DNA of 64,000 nt from Caprella mutica. Lineage: Eukaryota; Arthropoda; Malacostraca; Amphipoda; Caprellidae. The stretch lies in assembly GCA_947561585.1 (NCBI GenBank), contig CANNZV010001599.1, positions 1 to 64,000 on the forward strand. The letters run 5' to 3'. Every line of letters begins with the position of its first letter. Positions within the stretch are counted from its first letter, which is position 1. Shown here one piece after another: positions 27,970 to 42,231 of this stretch. Made by a program: the position numbers and the translations under genes. Below the pieces are notes generated by a model. The model was not told where the DNA came from. It saw only the letters and a list, made by a program, of their open reading frames with translations, and did no database searches.

Positions 27970-30900
27970 CTGAAATAACAGAACTAAATTAATTTAATAG
28001 CTAAAATTTCATCAATGAAAAGATAGACATAGAATCATTTGCAGAAGTAAATAAATACGTTATGCAATATATACATACATGTTTGTATAATCTATGTTTT
28101 GCTGCTGTAATCACACATTATTTCCACATGTTTGTTATTAGTATTGCATATTTTCCTTTTCATATATGTAAATGATTACGTGTTTGCACTCAAATGGAGA
28201 AAGATTAGAATTGCCTAAGTATATAGCAAATTTATTTAATTAGTTTTTCCTATTTTTCTTTCCGCAGAGAAGAATATCTAAAAAAAATCTTTTTTTTTGA
28301 TGGTTATATGAAATAACTTAATAAGTTTAACCTAGTAATTTATTTGAACATAAAAAATTATATAAACTTGATAAGCTTTCAGTTTTTCTCAGAATCTCAA
28401 ATAGACATAATTTTCCTAACATTTTGTTTACTTTCACTTTATTCTAGATAGTTTAACGATACAAGTGAACTATCTATGATAATCAGGATATTTACTGGAC
28501 ACTTAATATCTCCAATGAAACTTATTACTATCAAATTCATTATTCCTTTATAGTTTATACCCTAATGGGCCACATATGTCCCTTTTCAGATGATGTATTA
28601 TACGGGATAATTTCCTTAAAACGACCGGTTAAACACATGTGTACGCTTTCATTTATTAGAAGACATGTGTACACATTATATTAAGGTAAGCACAATTGGG
28701 TTATTTTTTATTATATTTTTTTTAATGGACTGAGCCGCTGGCTAGCAGTTGAATGGCGGTAATTCATGGGAGAAAAATGAATTAAATAACTTGCAACTTT
28801 TTATTATTGCGATACACATTTAAATGAACTTTGTCTGATAATGAATAGAAATCTCTTCTCCTGATCATTTTTTCTTCGTATTTATTATATTTCGTATTTA
28901 TTGTAAAACGCGAGCGTTTTTGCACAGCGTTTTTGACTCTGAGGAAATTATTTTGGAACGCATTTGGAGCGTTCAAAATGCTCGTGTGACATCACCCTAA
29001 ATATGCTTAGTTTGGATATTATAAAAAATACTAGTGTACTTTCCCGTTAAAAATAACGGGGCATCATCAATACCAATTTATTTCCCGTAATTACGTTACT
29101 TTTAATGAATTCAATTAAAATTAAATTTTCTGCAAATTCTAATTTATTTTAAAGATGAAATACATTTAAAAATTGAGTGAAAACAAGGGAATTTAAATAC
29201 CAAGTCAATATATTCCCGTGCGTATCATAGTTACATTCAAGCGGATACCAAATAAATGAATAAATAAACACACGAAGGAAATTAATAGTATAGATGATTT
29301 CTCACGTAAAAATTAATTCAGAGCTTAAAGAGTTGAAATTGAACAAAATATTAAAATCAAGGAAATTTAAATACTAATTTCAAGAAATAGAAAAACTAAT
29401 TCAAAATGGTTGACTTCATTATATCTTGAAAGTTTTAGGTACCTACCGTTCCAAATTTTGTAATACCAAAAATAAAAACTTAAGACTCATTCAAGAGAAT
29501 ATCAGAAGAACATTTAAAAATATAAATACTGAATTAATAAATGTAACAGTAAATGCGTGACACTGACCCTTTCTATCGGTGATAATTTATAAGTTAAATA
29601 TCTGAATTACACTAATTGAGTTCAATAAAGCAGCAATGGCCTTAAAGAACACTTAACTAGATAATCAAGTAGTGAATTGAAGCATTTAAACTCTGTCAGT
29701 AATAATAAAATAATATTTATTATACCAGTACATTATACTTGTTGTGCATGCATTCACAATTTAATTAATATAATGGATTTAGGATTATAATTAAATGCAA
29801 GTACATATCATCAATTAATATATAATGATTTAACAAAATTAATTCTTACTTTCGAAAATCAAAACTGTGAGTTTATAATTATTAATATTAGTGTGCTCCA
29901 CTACCATGATGAAAACAAAGTAGATTTTCCTTTACAATTATCAAAAGTTACGGACAGACAGACGTCCTTATTATAATATAGATGGAACCTCAGATATCGT
30001 ATGCTTCATTTATTGAACAAAATTCCACTATATAATAATATAGTAGAGTAATTTCAAAGATATTTTCCGTTCAAAACAAGACTATATAAACCCTAGTAAA
30101 TGACCGTTATTTTTTGTATCACTCGGGTAGACTAGGTACTAATGCAAGTGCAATGTATGTGGAATCTAACGGAGCAAGCGGTGCACGGCAAAGATTTTCA
30201 CTTTCATTTCGGTACAGAAGATCACCTAACTGATAGCCAGACTATCTACCCACTAAAAAAGTTATGGTGGGGCAATAGAAGATAAAGAGCAAGGACCACA
30301 CCAATTTTAAGATACGTAAATAAGATAGAGAAAATTATCCGATGCGAGAAAATGTAGATTTACTTTCAATAAAAAGTAATCGAAGGCAAGATTTTCTAAG
30401 CTCTTTCCCGATTAATATGTAAATATTAAATAAAAAATTGAAATAATTAGGAATAAATGAATACCCTGAAATACTCCCTAGGTATATCATTTCTTCTCTT
30501 TAATAAGAGTAAAGAACTTTATGGCTGATATTGCTGCTGTCACCATCTCTCATTTGAGATTAGCATCTTTATGATTCATGCCGATCTCAAAGCTACATTG
30601 AAAGGCGGCTAATGCCCCTAACTACAGGGCTATTCTACAGGGCATGTACTGCTACAGACTGTACTGTTGATGCAGTAGCTACACTGTAACATTACACCGT
30701 GACCAAATAAGTACTTCCTTTTCCATTCAGCACAGACTGTGCGGCAGACTATTAGAATAAATAGACCGTGTGTTGAGACAGCTGACTAATAACAGCTGTG
30801 TATGAACTACTATACAGTGAGTTACAGGTACTGTAGGGTATGACCGTATGTATCATGAAGTTATTATACCATGGGTATGCACTGTAGAGTATACACTGTA

Positions 30901-31260
30901 GGGTGTCCTAGGAACATTCGTTATCATTTTTATAATGATTTTAATAAAGATCAATAATAAAAAAATAGAAATTATGAATAATCATATGTATAAGCGGATA
31001 ACATCAAACACTGAAAATGATACGTAGCATTAATAATTTAGACATGTTTGAAATTTAATTAACATGAGATTTGAGCAGAATTTTCAGTCTCGAACTTTCG
31101 GCCTGAAGTATAAATAAAAGCGTATCAGTTATATGTATAGTAGGGCGTGTCGCCACCCGAACAGATCATTATATACAACAAACTAGCGGATACAACAAAC
31201 TGCATAACAGCCATTTACGTTGAAAGTCCGTTGGCTGAGTATTATTCATTCAGAGACCGA
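27970..31260. other. Upstream of the LZTS-like gene: no exon recognised
   Basis: About 3.3 kb of AT-rich DNA. The missing 5' exon(s) and promoter may lie here or beyond, but I could not pick a convincing donor with phase 2. An inverted ACATGTGTAC pair lies at 28635-28675. From 30650 to 30910 there are scattered ACTGTAGGGTAT motifs, seed-like relatives of the array at 31272. Confidence 0.4.
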
Positions 31261-31271
31261 AATTTCCGGCC

Positions 31272-32052
31272 AACACTGTAGAGTATACACTGTAACAGCA
31301 GCACTGTGGAGTATACACTGTAACAGCAACACTGTAGAGTATACACTGTAACAGCAACACTGTAGAGTATACACTGTAACAGCAGCACTGTGGAGTATAC
31401 ACTGTAACAGCAGCACTGTGGAGTATACACTGTAACAGCAACACTGTAGAGTATACACTGTAACAGCAACACTGTAGAGTATACACTGTAACAGCAGCAC
31501 TGTGGAGTATACACTGTAACAGCAACACTGTAGAGTATACACTGTAACAGCAACACTGTAGAGTATACACTGTAACAGCAGCACTGTGGAGTATACACTG
31601 TAACAGCAACACTGTAGAGTATACACTGTAACAGCAACACTGTAGAGTATACACTGTAACAGCAACACTGTAGAGTATACACTGTAACAGCAACACTGTA
31701 GAGTATACACTGTAACAGCAACACTGTAGAGTATACACTGTAACAGCAACACTGTAGAGTATACACTGTAACAGCAACACTGTAGAGTATACACTGTAAC
31801 AGCAACACTGTAGAGTATACACTGTAACAGCAACACTGTAGAGTATACACTGTAACAGCAACACTGTAGAGTATACACTGTAACAGCAACACTGTAGAGT
31901 ATACACTGTAACAGCAACACTGTAGAGTATACACTGTAACAGCAACACTGTAGAGTATACACTGTAACAGCAACACTGTGGAGTATACACTGTAACAGCA
32001 ACACTGTAGAGTATACACTGTAACAGAAACACTGTAGAGTATACAGTGTTGC
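31272..32052. repeat. Minisatellite, 28-bp unit, ~27 copies
   Basis: Unit AACACTGTAGAGTATACACT plus GTAACAGC, with GCACTGTGGAG variants clustered at the left. The 28-bp period leaves all three minus-strand frames open, producing three overlapping ~250-codon spurious ORFs. Confidence 0.97.
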
Positions 32053-32384
32053 TCTTACAGTGAGTGTATAGTATTCAGTGTATAGTATTCACTGTAGGAT
32101 ATACACTCTATACTATACAATGTATATCCTACAGTGTTGCTGTTACACTGTAGGGTATGCCCTCACAGTATGACCTCTGTTCTACTTACCACAGTCTATC
32201 TAGTTGAGGGGGGGGGGGTAACACACTGTACTACCTCTGTACTCACTACTTACTTAGTTACTATGATATAATGATAACATACTAATTAACACCAGTACAT
32301 TACTACAGTAAAAGAAGTAAACAACATTAGCCTGTCGGTTACCATTATAACGAGATGTTTTAAGTATTCGATATCTACTCTTAG

Positions 32385-35300
32385 TAAGTACAGTCTACAG
32401 TCACCATCTCCAGTACAGTCTACAGTCACCATCTCTAGTACAGTCTACAGTCACCACCTCCAGTACAGTCTACAGTCACCACCTCCAGTACAGTCTACAG
32501 TCACCACCTCCAGTACAGTCTACAGTCACCATCTCCAGTACAGTCTACAGTCACCACCTCCAGTACAGTCTACAGTCACCATCTCCAGTACAGTCTACAG
32601 TCACCATCTCCAGTACAGTCTACAGTCACCATCTCCAGTACAGTCTACAGTCACCATCTCCAGTACAGTCTACAGTCACCACCTCCAGTACAGTCTACAG
32701 TCACCATCTCCAGTACAGTCTACAGTCACCATCTCCAGTACAGTCTACAGTCACCATCTCCAGTACAGTCTACAGTCACCATCTCCAGTACAGTCTACAG
32801 TCACCATCTCCAGTACAGTCTACAGTCACCATCTCCAGTACAGTCTACAGTCACCATCTCCAGTACAGTCTACAGTCACCATCTCCAGTACAGTCTACAG
32901 TCACCATCTCCAGTACAGTCTACAGTCACCATCTCCAGTACAGTCTACAGTCACCATCTCCAGTACAGTCTACAGTCACCATCTCCAGTACAGTCTACAG
33001 TCACCATCTCCAGTACAGTCTACAGTCACCATCTCCAGTACAGTCTACAGTCACCATCTCCAGTACAGTCTACAGTCACCATCTCCAGTACAGTCTACAG
33101 TCACCATCTCCAGTACAGTCTACAGTCACCATCTCCAGTACAGTCTACAGTCACCATCTCCAGTACAGTCTACAGTCACCATCTCCAGTACAGTCTACAG
33201 TCACCATCTCCAGTACAGTCTACAGTCACCATCTCCAGTACAGTCTACAGTCACCATCTCCAGTACAGTCTACAGTCACCATCTCCAGTACAGTCTACAG
33301 TCACCATCTCCAGTACAGTCTACAGTCACCATCTCCAGTACAGTCACCATCTCCAGTACAGTCACCATCTCCAGTACAGTCACCATCTCCAGTACAGTCA
33401 CCATCTCCAGTACAGTCACCATCTCCAGTACAGTCACCATCTCCAGTACAGTCACCATCTCCAGTACAGTCACCATCTCCAGTACAGTCACCATCTCCAG
33501 TACAGTCACCATCTCCAGTACAGTCACCATCTCCAGTACAGTCACCATCTCCAGTACAGTCACCATCTCCAGTACAGTCACCATCTCCAGTACAGTCACC
33601 ATCTCCAGTACAGTCACCATCTCCAGTATAGTCACCATCTCCAGTATAGTCACCATCTCCAGTACAGTCACCATCTCCAGTACAGTCACCATCTCCAGTA
33701 CAGTCACCATCTCCAGTACAGTCACCATCTCCAGTACAGTCTACAATCACCATCTCCGGTACAGTCTACAATCACCATCTCCAGTACAGTCTACAGTCAC
33801 CATCTCCAGTACAGTCTACAGTCACCACCTCCAGTACAGTCTACAGTCACCATCTCCAGTACAGTCTACAGTCACCATCTCCAGTACAGTCTACAGTCAC
33901 CATCTCCAGTACAGTCTACAGTCACCATCTCCAGTACAGTCTACAGTCACCATCTCCAGTACAGTCTACAGTCACCATCTCCAGTACAGTCTACAGTCAC
34001 CATCTCCAGTACAGTCTACAATCACCATCTCCAGTACAGTCTACAATCACCATCTCCGGTACAGTCTACAATCACCATCTCCGGTACAGTCTACAATCAC
34101 CATCTCCGGTACAGTCTACAGTCACCATCTCCGGTACAGTCTACAATCACCATCTCCGGTACAGTCTACAGTCACCATCTCCAGTACAGTCTACAGTCAA
34201 CATCTCCAGTACAGTCTACAGTCAACATCTCCAGTACAGTCTACAGTCAACATCTCCAGTACAGTCTACAGTCAACATCTCCAGTACAGTCTACAGTCAA
34301 CATCTCCAGTACAGTCTACAGTCACCATCTCCAGTACAGTCACCATCTCCAGTACAGTCACCATCTCCAGTACAGTCACCATCTCCAGTACAGTCACCAT
34401 CTCCAGTACAGTCACCATCTCCAGTACAGTCACCATCTCCAGTACAGTCACCATCTCCAGTACAGTCACCATCTCCAGTACAGTCACCATCTCCAGTACA
34501 GTCACCATCTCCAGTACAGTCACCATCTCCAGTACAGTCACCATCTCCAGTACAGTCACCATCTCCAGTACAGTCACCATCTCCAGTACAGTCACCATCT
34601 CCAGTACAGTCACCATCTCCAGTACAGTCACCATCTCCAGTACAGTCACCATCTCCAGTACAGTCACCATCTCCAGTACAGTCACCATCTCCAGTACAGT
34701 CACCATCTCCAGTACAGTCACCATCTCCAGTACAGTCACCATCTCCAGTACAGTCACCATCTCCAGTACAGTCACCATCTCCAGTACAGTCACCATCTCC
34801 AGTACAGTCACCATCTCCAGAACAGTCTACATTCACCATCTCCAGTACAGTCTACAATCACCATCTCCAGTACAGTCTACAATCACCATCTCCGGTACAG
34901 TCTACAATCACCATCTCCGGTACAGTCTACAATCACCATCTCCGGTACAGTCTACAATCACCATCTCCGGTACAGTCTACAGTCACCATCTCCGGTACAG
35001 TCTACAATCACCATCTCCGGTACAGTCTACAGTCACCATCTCCAGTACAGTCTACAGTCACCATCTCCAGTACAGTCTACAGTCACCATCTCCAGTACAG
35101 TCTACAGTCAACATCTCCCGTACAGTCTACAGTCAACATCTCCAGTACAGTCACCATCTCCAGTACAGTCTACAGTCAACATCTCCAGTACAGTCACCAT
35201 CTCCAGTACAGTCTACAGTCAACATCTCCAGTACAGTCTACAGTCACCATCTCCAGTACAGTCTACAGTCACCATCTCCAGTAAAGTCTACAGTCACCAT

Positions 35301-37752
35301 CTCCAGTACAGTCTACAGTCACCATCTCCGGTACAGTCTACAGTCACCATCTCCAGTACAGTCTACAGTCAACATCTCCAGTACAGTCTACAGTCAACAT
35401 CTCCAGTACAGTCTACAGTCAACATCTCCAGTACAGTCTACAGTCAACATCTCCAGTACAGTCTACAGTCAACATCTCCAGTACAGTCTACAGTCAACAT
35501 CTCCAGTACAGTCTACAGTCAACATCTCCAGTACAGTCTACAGTCAACATCTCCAGTACAGTCTACAGTCAACATCTCCAGTACAGTCTACAGTCAACAT
35601 CTCCAGTACAGTCTACAGTCAACATCTCCAGTACAGTCTACAGTCAACATCTCCAGTACAGTCTACAGTCACCATCTCCAGTACAGTCTACAGTCACCAT
35701 CTCCAGTACAGTCTACAGTCACCATCTCCAGTACGGTCTACAGTCACCATCTCCAGTACAGTCTACAGTCACCATCTCCAGTACAGTCTACATTCACCAT
35801 CTCCAGTACAGTCTACATTCACCATCTCCAGTACAGTCTACATTCACCATCTCCAGTACAGTCTACAATCACCATCTCCGGTACAGTCTACAATCACCAT
35901 CTCCGGTACAGTCTACAATCACCATCTCCGGTACAGTCTACAGTCACCATCTCCGGTACAGTCTACAGTCACCATCTCTAGTACAGTCTACAGTCATTAT
36001 CTCTAGTACAGTCTACAGTCACTATCTCTAGTACAGTCTACAGTCACCATCTCCAGTACAGTCTACAGTCACCATCTCCAGTACAGTCTACAGTCAACAT
36101 CTCCAGTACAGTCTACAGTCACCATCTCCAGTACAGTCTACAGTCACCATCTCCAGTACAGTCTACAGTCACCATCTCCAGTACAGTCTACAGTCACCAT
36201 CTCCAGTACAGTCTACAGTCACCATCTCCAGTACAGTCTACAGTCACCATCTCCAGTACAGTCTACAGTCACTATCTCCAGTACAGTCTACAGTCACTAT
36301 CACCATTACAGTCTACAGTCACCATCTCCGGTACAGTCTACTGTCACCATCTCCGGTACAGTCTACAGTCACCATCTCTAGTACAGTCTACAGTCACCAT
36401 CTCTAGTACAGTCTACAGTCACCATCTCTAGTACAGTCTACAGTCACCATCTCCAGTACAGTCTACAGTCACCATCTCCAGTACAGTCTACAGTCACCAT
36501 CTCCAGTACAGTCTACAGTCACTATCTCCAGTACAGTCTACAGTCACTATCTCTAGTACAGTCTACAGTCACTATCTCTAGTACAGTCTACAGTCACTAT
36601 CTCTAGTACAGTCTACAGTCACTATCTCTAGTACAGTCTACAGTCACTATCTCCAGTACAGTCTACAGTCACCACCTCTAGTACAGTCTACAGTCACCAC
36701 CTCTAGTACAGTCTACAGTCACTATCTCCAGTACAGTCTACAGTCACTATCTCCAGTACAGTCTACAGTCACCATCTCCAGTACAGTCTACAGTCACTAT
36801 CTCCAGTACAGTCTGCAGTCACCATCTCCAGTACAATCTACAGTCACCATCTCCAGTACAATCTACAGTCACCATCTCCAGTACAATCTACAGTCACCAT
36901 CTCCAGTACAATCTACAGTCACCATCTCCAGTACAATCTACAGTCACCATCTCCAGTACAATCTACAGTCACCATCTCCATTACAGTCTACAGTCACCAT
37001 CTCCATTACAGTCTACAGTCACCATCTCCAGTATAGTCTACAGTCACCATCTCCATTACAGTCTACAGTCACTATCTCCATTACAGTCTACAGTCACCAT
37101 CTCCATTACAGTCTACAGTCACCATCTCCAGTATAGTCTACAGTCACTATCTCCATTACAGTCTACAGTCACCATCTCCATTACAGTCTACAGTCACCAT
37201 CTCCATTACAGTCTACAGTCACTATCTCCAGTACAGTCTACAGTCACTATCTCCAGTACAGTCTACAGTCACTATCTCCAGTACAGTCTACAGTCACCAT
37301 CTCCAGTACAGTCTACAGTCACTATCTCTAGTACAGTCTGCAGTCACCATCTCCAGTACAATCTACAGTCACCATCTCCAGTACAATCTACAGTCACCAT
37401 CTCCAGTACAATCTACAGTCACCATCTCCAGTACAATCTACAGTCACCATCTCCATTACAGTCTACAGTCACCATCTCCATTACAGTCTACAGTCACCAT
37501 CTCCAGTATAGTCTACAGTCACCATCTCCATTACAGTCTACAGTCACTATCTCCATTACAGTCTACAGTCACCATCTCCATTACAGTCTACAGTCACCAT
37601 CTCCAGTATAGTCTACAGTCACCATCTCCATTACAGTCTACAGTCACTATCTCCATTACAGTCTACAGTCACTATCTCCATTACAGTCTACAGTCACTAT
37701 CTCCATTACAGTCTACAGTCACTATCTCCGGTACAGTCACCATCTCTAGTAC
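32385..37752. repeat. 5.4-kb minisatellite, 25-bp and 18-bp units
   Basis: Base unit CAGTACAGTCTACAGTCACC plus ATCTC (25 bp). In two blocks (about 33338-33735 and 34324-34815) TCTACAG is missing from every unit, giving 18 bp. Variants (CCGGTACAG, ACAATCACC, GTCAACATC, CATTACAG, CACTATCTC) occur in runs. Sub-blocks recur, e.g. 36815-37140 resembles 37340-37620. The ~150-180-codon open frames are artefacts of the 18-bp period. Confidence 0.98.
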
Positions 37753-38195
37753 GTACACATGGGAAAAAAAGAAACAAACACCCATCAGTTCTCACGTCAA
37801 TGTTCAGATGCCAAGCAAATGCTAACCAATTAATATTCAGTAATTAGTATCTTGCAGGTGTTCATATAGTAATTATTATTAGGCGATGATATAGATGGAG
37901 AAAAGATTGGTAAATATTATTAGGCGATATGGATGGAGAAAATGCTTAGTAATTATTATTATGGGAAATAGATTGAGAGATGCCTTCAACACACTAATAA
38001 TTATTAAAATAGATATTCAAAAAATAGAATTATTTCAATCAGCAGATCTAAGACATAATGAATCTAAATGAAGCTAATATATCCATTTGAGTGAATTAAT
38101 TTGTTTGGTCATTTCAATTTCAACACATAACTAAAGTACACATTGTAAAATCCAATGACTATTTTACGGTGTTCTAGGAACGACTAACTCATAAT
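37753..38195. other. Noncoding spacer between arrays
   Basis: AT-rich; short duplicated motif TTAGTAATTATTATTAGGCG/TTATTATTAGGCGATAT (37855-37950). No gene. Confidence 0.4.
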
Positions 38196-38199
38196 TGTA

Positions 38200-39145
38200 A
38201 TGGCAAATAAGCTCACTCAATGTACTGACTTGTAAAAAAGATGGTAAATAAGCTCACTCAATGTACTGACTTGTAAAAAAGATGGTAAATAAGCTCACTC
38301 ACCGTACTGACTTGTAAAAAAGATGGTAAATAAGCTCACTCAGCGTACTGACTAGTAAAAAAGATGGTAAATAAGCTCTCTCAGCGTACTGACTTGTAAA
38401 AAAGATGGTAAATAAGCTCACTCACCGTACTGACTTGTAAAAAAGATGGTAAATAAGCTCTCTTAGCGTACTGACTTGTAAAAAAGATGGTAAATAAGCT
38501 CACTCAGCGTACTGACTTGTAAAAAAGATGGTAAATAAGCTCACTCAGCGTACTGACTTGTAAAAAAGATGGTAAATAAGCTCACTCAGCGTACTGACTT
38601 GTAAAAAAGATGGTAAATAAGCTCACTCACCGTACTGACTTGTAAAATAGATGGTAAATAAGCTCACTCAGCGTACTGACTTGTAAAAAAGATGGTAAAT
38701 AAGCTCACTCAGCGTACTGACTTGTAAAAAAGATGGTAAATAAGCTCACTCAGCGTACTGACTTGTAAAAAAGATGGTAAATAAGCTCACTCACCGTACT
38801 GACTTGTAAAATAGATGGTAAATAAGCTCACTCAGCGTACTGACTTGTAAAAAAGATGGTAAATAAGCTCACTCACCGTACTGACTTGTAAAAAAGATGG
38901 TAAATAAGCTCACTCAATGTACTGACTTGTAAAAAAGATGGTAAATAAGCTCACTCACCGTACTGACTTGTAAAATAGATGGTAAATAAGCTCACTCAGC
39001 GTACTGACTTGTAAAAAAGATGGTAAATAAGCTCACTCACCGTACTGACTTGTAAAAAAGGTTGAAAATAAGCTCACTCAGCGTACTGACTTGTAAAAAA
39101 GATGGAAAATAAGCTCACTCCAGTCACTCAATAGTTAAAAAGCTC
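38200..39145. repeat. Minisatellite, 41-bp unit, ~23 copies
   Basis: Unit GATGGTAAATAAGCTCACTC then AGCGTACTGACTTGTAAAAAA, with ATG/CCG/GCG variants in TCA..TACTG and an occasional AAATAGATGG. Variant order suggests multi-unit duplications. Confidence 0.97.
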
Positions 39146-39377
39146 ACACTGAATGTACTAATTAGTAAATAAGATAAATAAGCTCACTCCAGGCATCCAC
39201 TGGTTAAAAAGCTCACTGGGTCTCTTTAAGAACTTATTTTCCGGACACAGAGAATTAAGTAGTCTCATTTAGTGCAGTATTAGCGCAGTGTGAAGGCCGA
39301 TTGTGAGAAGTAACGCCCTAACCACTAGTATTTGACCACTGTTATAAAGACTGTAACATACTCTGATATACATTTGG

Positions 39378-39566
39378 GGTAAGGTACGAATTATCGGTCT
39401 GTTTCACATCTCCGGTCATATAAGAAAAAATGATTTTTTTAATTAGTATCCATGATACCTGCAGGTATCATGGATACCAATTAAAAAAATTTTAAATTAC
39501 TATCATTTCGTTAATCTAATATGACCGAAGATGTGAAAGAGACCGATAATTCGTAACTTACCCTAC
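39378..39566. mobile_element. MITE, ATTATCGGTCAG family, best-preserved copy
   Basis: About 189 bp. GGTAAGGTACGAATTATCGG, then CACATCTCCGGTCATATAAG at the left; ATGACCGAAGATGTGAAAGA, then CCGATAATTCGTAACTTACC at the right. The centre is the palindrome ATCCATGATACCTGCAGG plus its mirror, flanked by AATTRGT/ACCAATT. Confidence 0.9.
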
Positions 39567-39879
39567 TCTGATATACATCTAAGTGATAATGAAGGAACTG
39601 AGTACTAAAGATATGACCGTGAAACAAATGTGAAATATCAGAACTGAACTTTTTGTCATATTTTATTATCTAAACTTCGAGAGTTGAATTATAGCAAACA
39701 TTGGGAAAGAACATACTAGTGTTCGAAAAATTACTAGACTTCAATAGTGAAATAACTAACTTTTCGGTTAATAAGAATTTTGTAACACTTGATAACAATA
39801 GTGATCTATATTCTACTAGACTGAACATAGTATTAATCCTTTTGACAAAATTATCCTTATGTAGCAGTTCAATAAGGTG

Positions 39880-40140
39880 ATAATACAATCAACCTTATGT
39901 AGCAACTACATAAGGTTGATAACAGTATCAACCTTATGCAGCAACTACATAAGGTTGATAATACAATCAACCTTATGTGGCAACTACACAAGGTTGATAA
40001 TACAATCAACCTTATGTGGCAACTACATAAGGTTGATAATACAATCAACCTTATGTGGCAACTACATAAGGTTGATAATACAATCAACCTTATGTAGCAA
40101 CTACATAAGGTTGATAATGCAATCAACCTTGTACCAACTT
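39880..40140. repeat. Minisatellite of palindromic 39-bp units, ~7 copies
   Basis: Each unit contains CAACCTTATGTRGCA and its inverse ACTACATAAGGTTG, so every monomer can fold into a hairpin with ~12-bp stem, joined by ATAATACAAT. Confidence 0.92.
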
Positions 40141-40547
40141 TCAATAGCAGTTCAATAAGGTTGGTAACAGTCTTCAAAGACCCCTAACCCATCCTGTAGC
40201 ATTAGGGTTAAACATAAAGTCCTTTGAATTAGGTTAATGGTGTCATGAATAACATTGAATGACACACATATAATGTGACACATTATAGGCTATGAGGCTA
40301 GGGAAAGACGATCCTATTACTCAGAAATGGTTCACCAATTTTAAATTAGGGTAGAAATCATAGTTTTAAATTTTATGTACAGTCAGATAAAAGTGCATCT
40401 GTAATGATATTTTAAAAGTTTACTAATTTCAAATTTACAAAAACACTTTACTAATTGCAATGCTTGTAAATATTTCAAAATTGGTCTGGGTACACAATGA
40501 CAAATATTAGGGAAATAGAAAACTGTGATTTTGAAATTAGCATTCTG

Positions 40548-41822
40548 CAGTGACTCTTTTCTCTGATAGTACATCATCACAGTGACTCTTTTCTCTGATA
40601 GTACATCATCACAGTGACTCTTTTCTCTGATAGTACATCATCACAGTGACTCTTTTCTCTGATAGTACATCATCACAGTGACTCTTTTCTCTGATAGTAC
40701 ATCATCACAGTGACTCTTTTCTCTGATAGTACATCATCACAGTGACTCTTTTCTCTGATAGTACATCATCACAGTGACTCTTTTCTCTGATAGTACATCA
40801 TCACAGTGACTCTTTTCTCTGATAGTACATCATCACAGTGACTCTTTTCTCTGATAGTACATCATCACAGTGACTCTTTTCTCTGATAGTACATCATCAC
40901 AGTGACTATTTTCTCTGATAGTACATCATCACAGTGACTCTTTTCTCTGATAGTACATCATCACAGTGACTCTTTTCTCTGATAGTACATCATCACAGTG
41001 ACTCTTTTCTCTGATAGTACATCATCACAGTGACTCTTTTCTCTGATAGTACATCATCACAGTGACTCTTTTCTCTGATAGTACATCATCACAGTGACTC
41101 TTTTCTCTGATAGTACATCATCACAGTGACTCTTTTCTCTGATAGTACATCATCACAGTGACTCTTTTCTCTGATAGTACATCATCACAGTGACTCTTTT
41201 CTCTGATAGTACATCATCACAGTGACTCTTTTCTCTGAAAGTACATCATCACAGTGACTCTTTTCTCTGATAGTACATCATCACAGTGACTCTTTTCTCT
41301 GATGGTACATCATCACAGTGACTCTTTTCTCTGATAGTACATCATCACAGTGACACTTTTCTCTGATAGTACATCATCACAGTGACTCTTTTCTCTGATG
41401 GTACATCATCACAGTGACTCTTTTCTCTGATGGTACATCATCACAGTGACTCTTTTCTCTGATGGTACATCATCACAGTGACTCTTTTCTCTGATGGTAC
41501 ATCATCACAGTGACTCTTTTCTCTGATGGTACATCATCACAGTGACTCTTTTCTCTGATGGTACATCATCACAGTGACTCTTTTCTCTGATAGTACATCA
41601 TCACAGTGACACTTTTCTCTGATAGTACATCATCACAGTGACTCTTTTCTCTGATGGTACATCATCACAGTGACTCTTTTCTCTGATGGTACATCATCAC
41701 AGTGACTCTTTTCTCTGATGGTACATCATCACAGTGACTCTTTTCTCTGATGGTACATCATCACAGTGACTCTTTTCTCTGATAGTACATCATCACAGTG
41801 ACTCTTTTCTCTGATGGTACAA
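40548..41822. repeat. Minisatellite, 32-bp unit, ~40 copies
   Basis: Highly homogeneous unit CAGTGACTCTTTTCTCTGAT plus AGTACATCATCA. The main variant is GATGGTAC instead of GATAGTAC, confined to the right half, so homogenisation is regional. Confidence 0.98.
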
Positions 41823-42231
41823 ATCACTCATATCTTAATAATGATAAAGCAATATATATATTAGAATTATTGGTTATTGTCTCATGCTTGAGTGACTCCA
41901 ATTCAGTTTAATTTGTGGCTATATATCTTAGAGTACTTATTACCCACTATTCAAACTTTCGATATGTATTGATAAAAAACAAGTTAGTCCAATCTTTGGG
42001 GTGAAATATCAAGGTGATCTACTTAATAACCCACTCTGGAAAAAGTCAATAACAGATAATTAGGAGTAATTACTTCAGAGGTTTGTATGTATATAAAGAA
42101 AGGTGCTTTACTGAAAATTAAAATATATAACATACAGTAGCGAGAATAATTAAGGGACAATGTAACAAGTTAAACATTTCTATTTATTGCAAAGGAACTA
42201 GTCAAACTTTGGAGGTTGAGGGTTTCTCCTT

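Noticed and set aside
30080..30100. CTATATAAA as a TATA box for a plus-strand gene
   Set aside because: No downstream exon or ORF to support it; expected by chance in AT-rich DNA.
31242..32032. Three overlapping ~255-codon minus-strand ORFs
   Set aside because: They translate the 28-bp tandem repeat in all three frames; no start context, domain or codon bias.
33276..34839. ORFs of 150-180 codons encoding (VTVLEM)n and (DCTGDG)n
   Set aside because: Products of the stop-free 18-bp monomer blocks of the large minisatellite.
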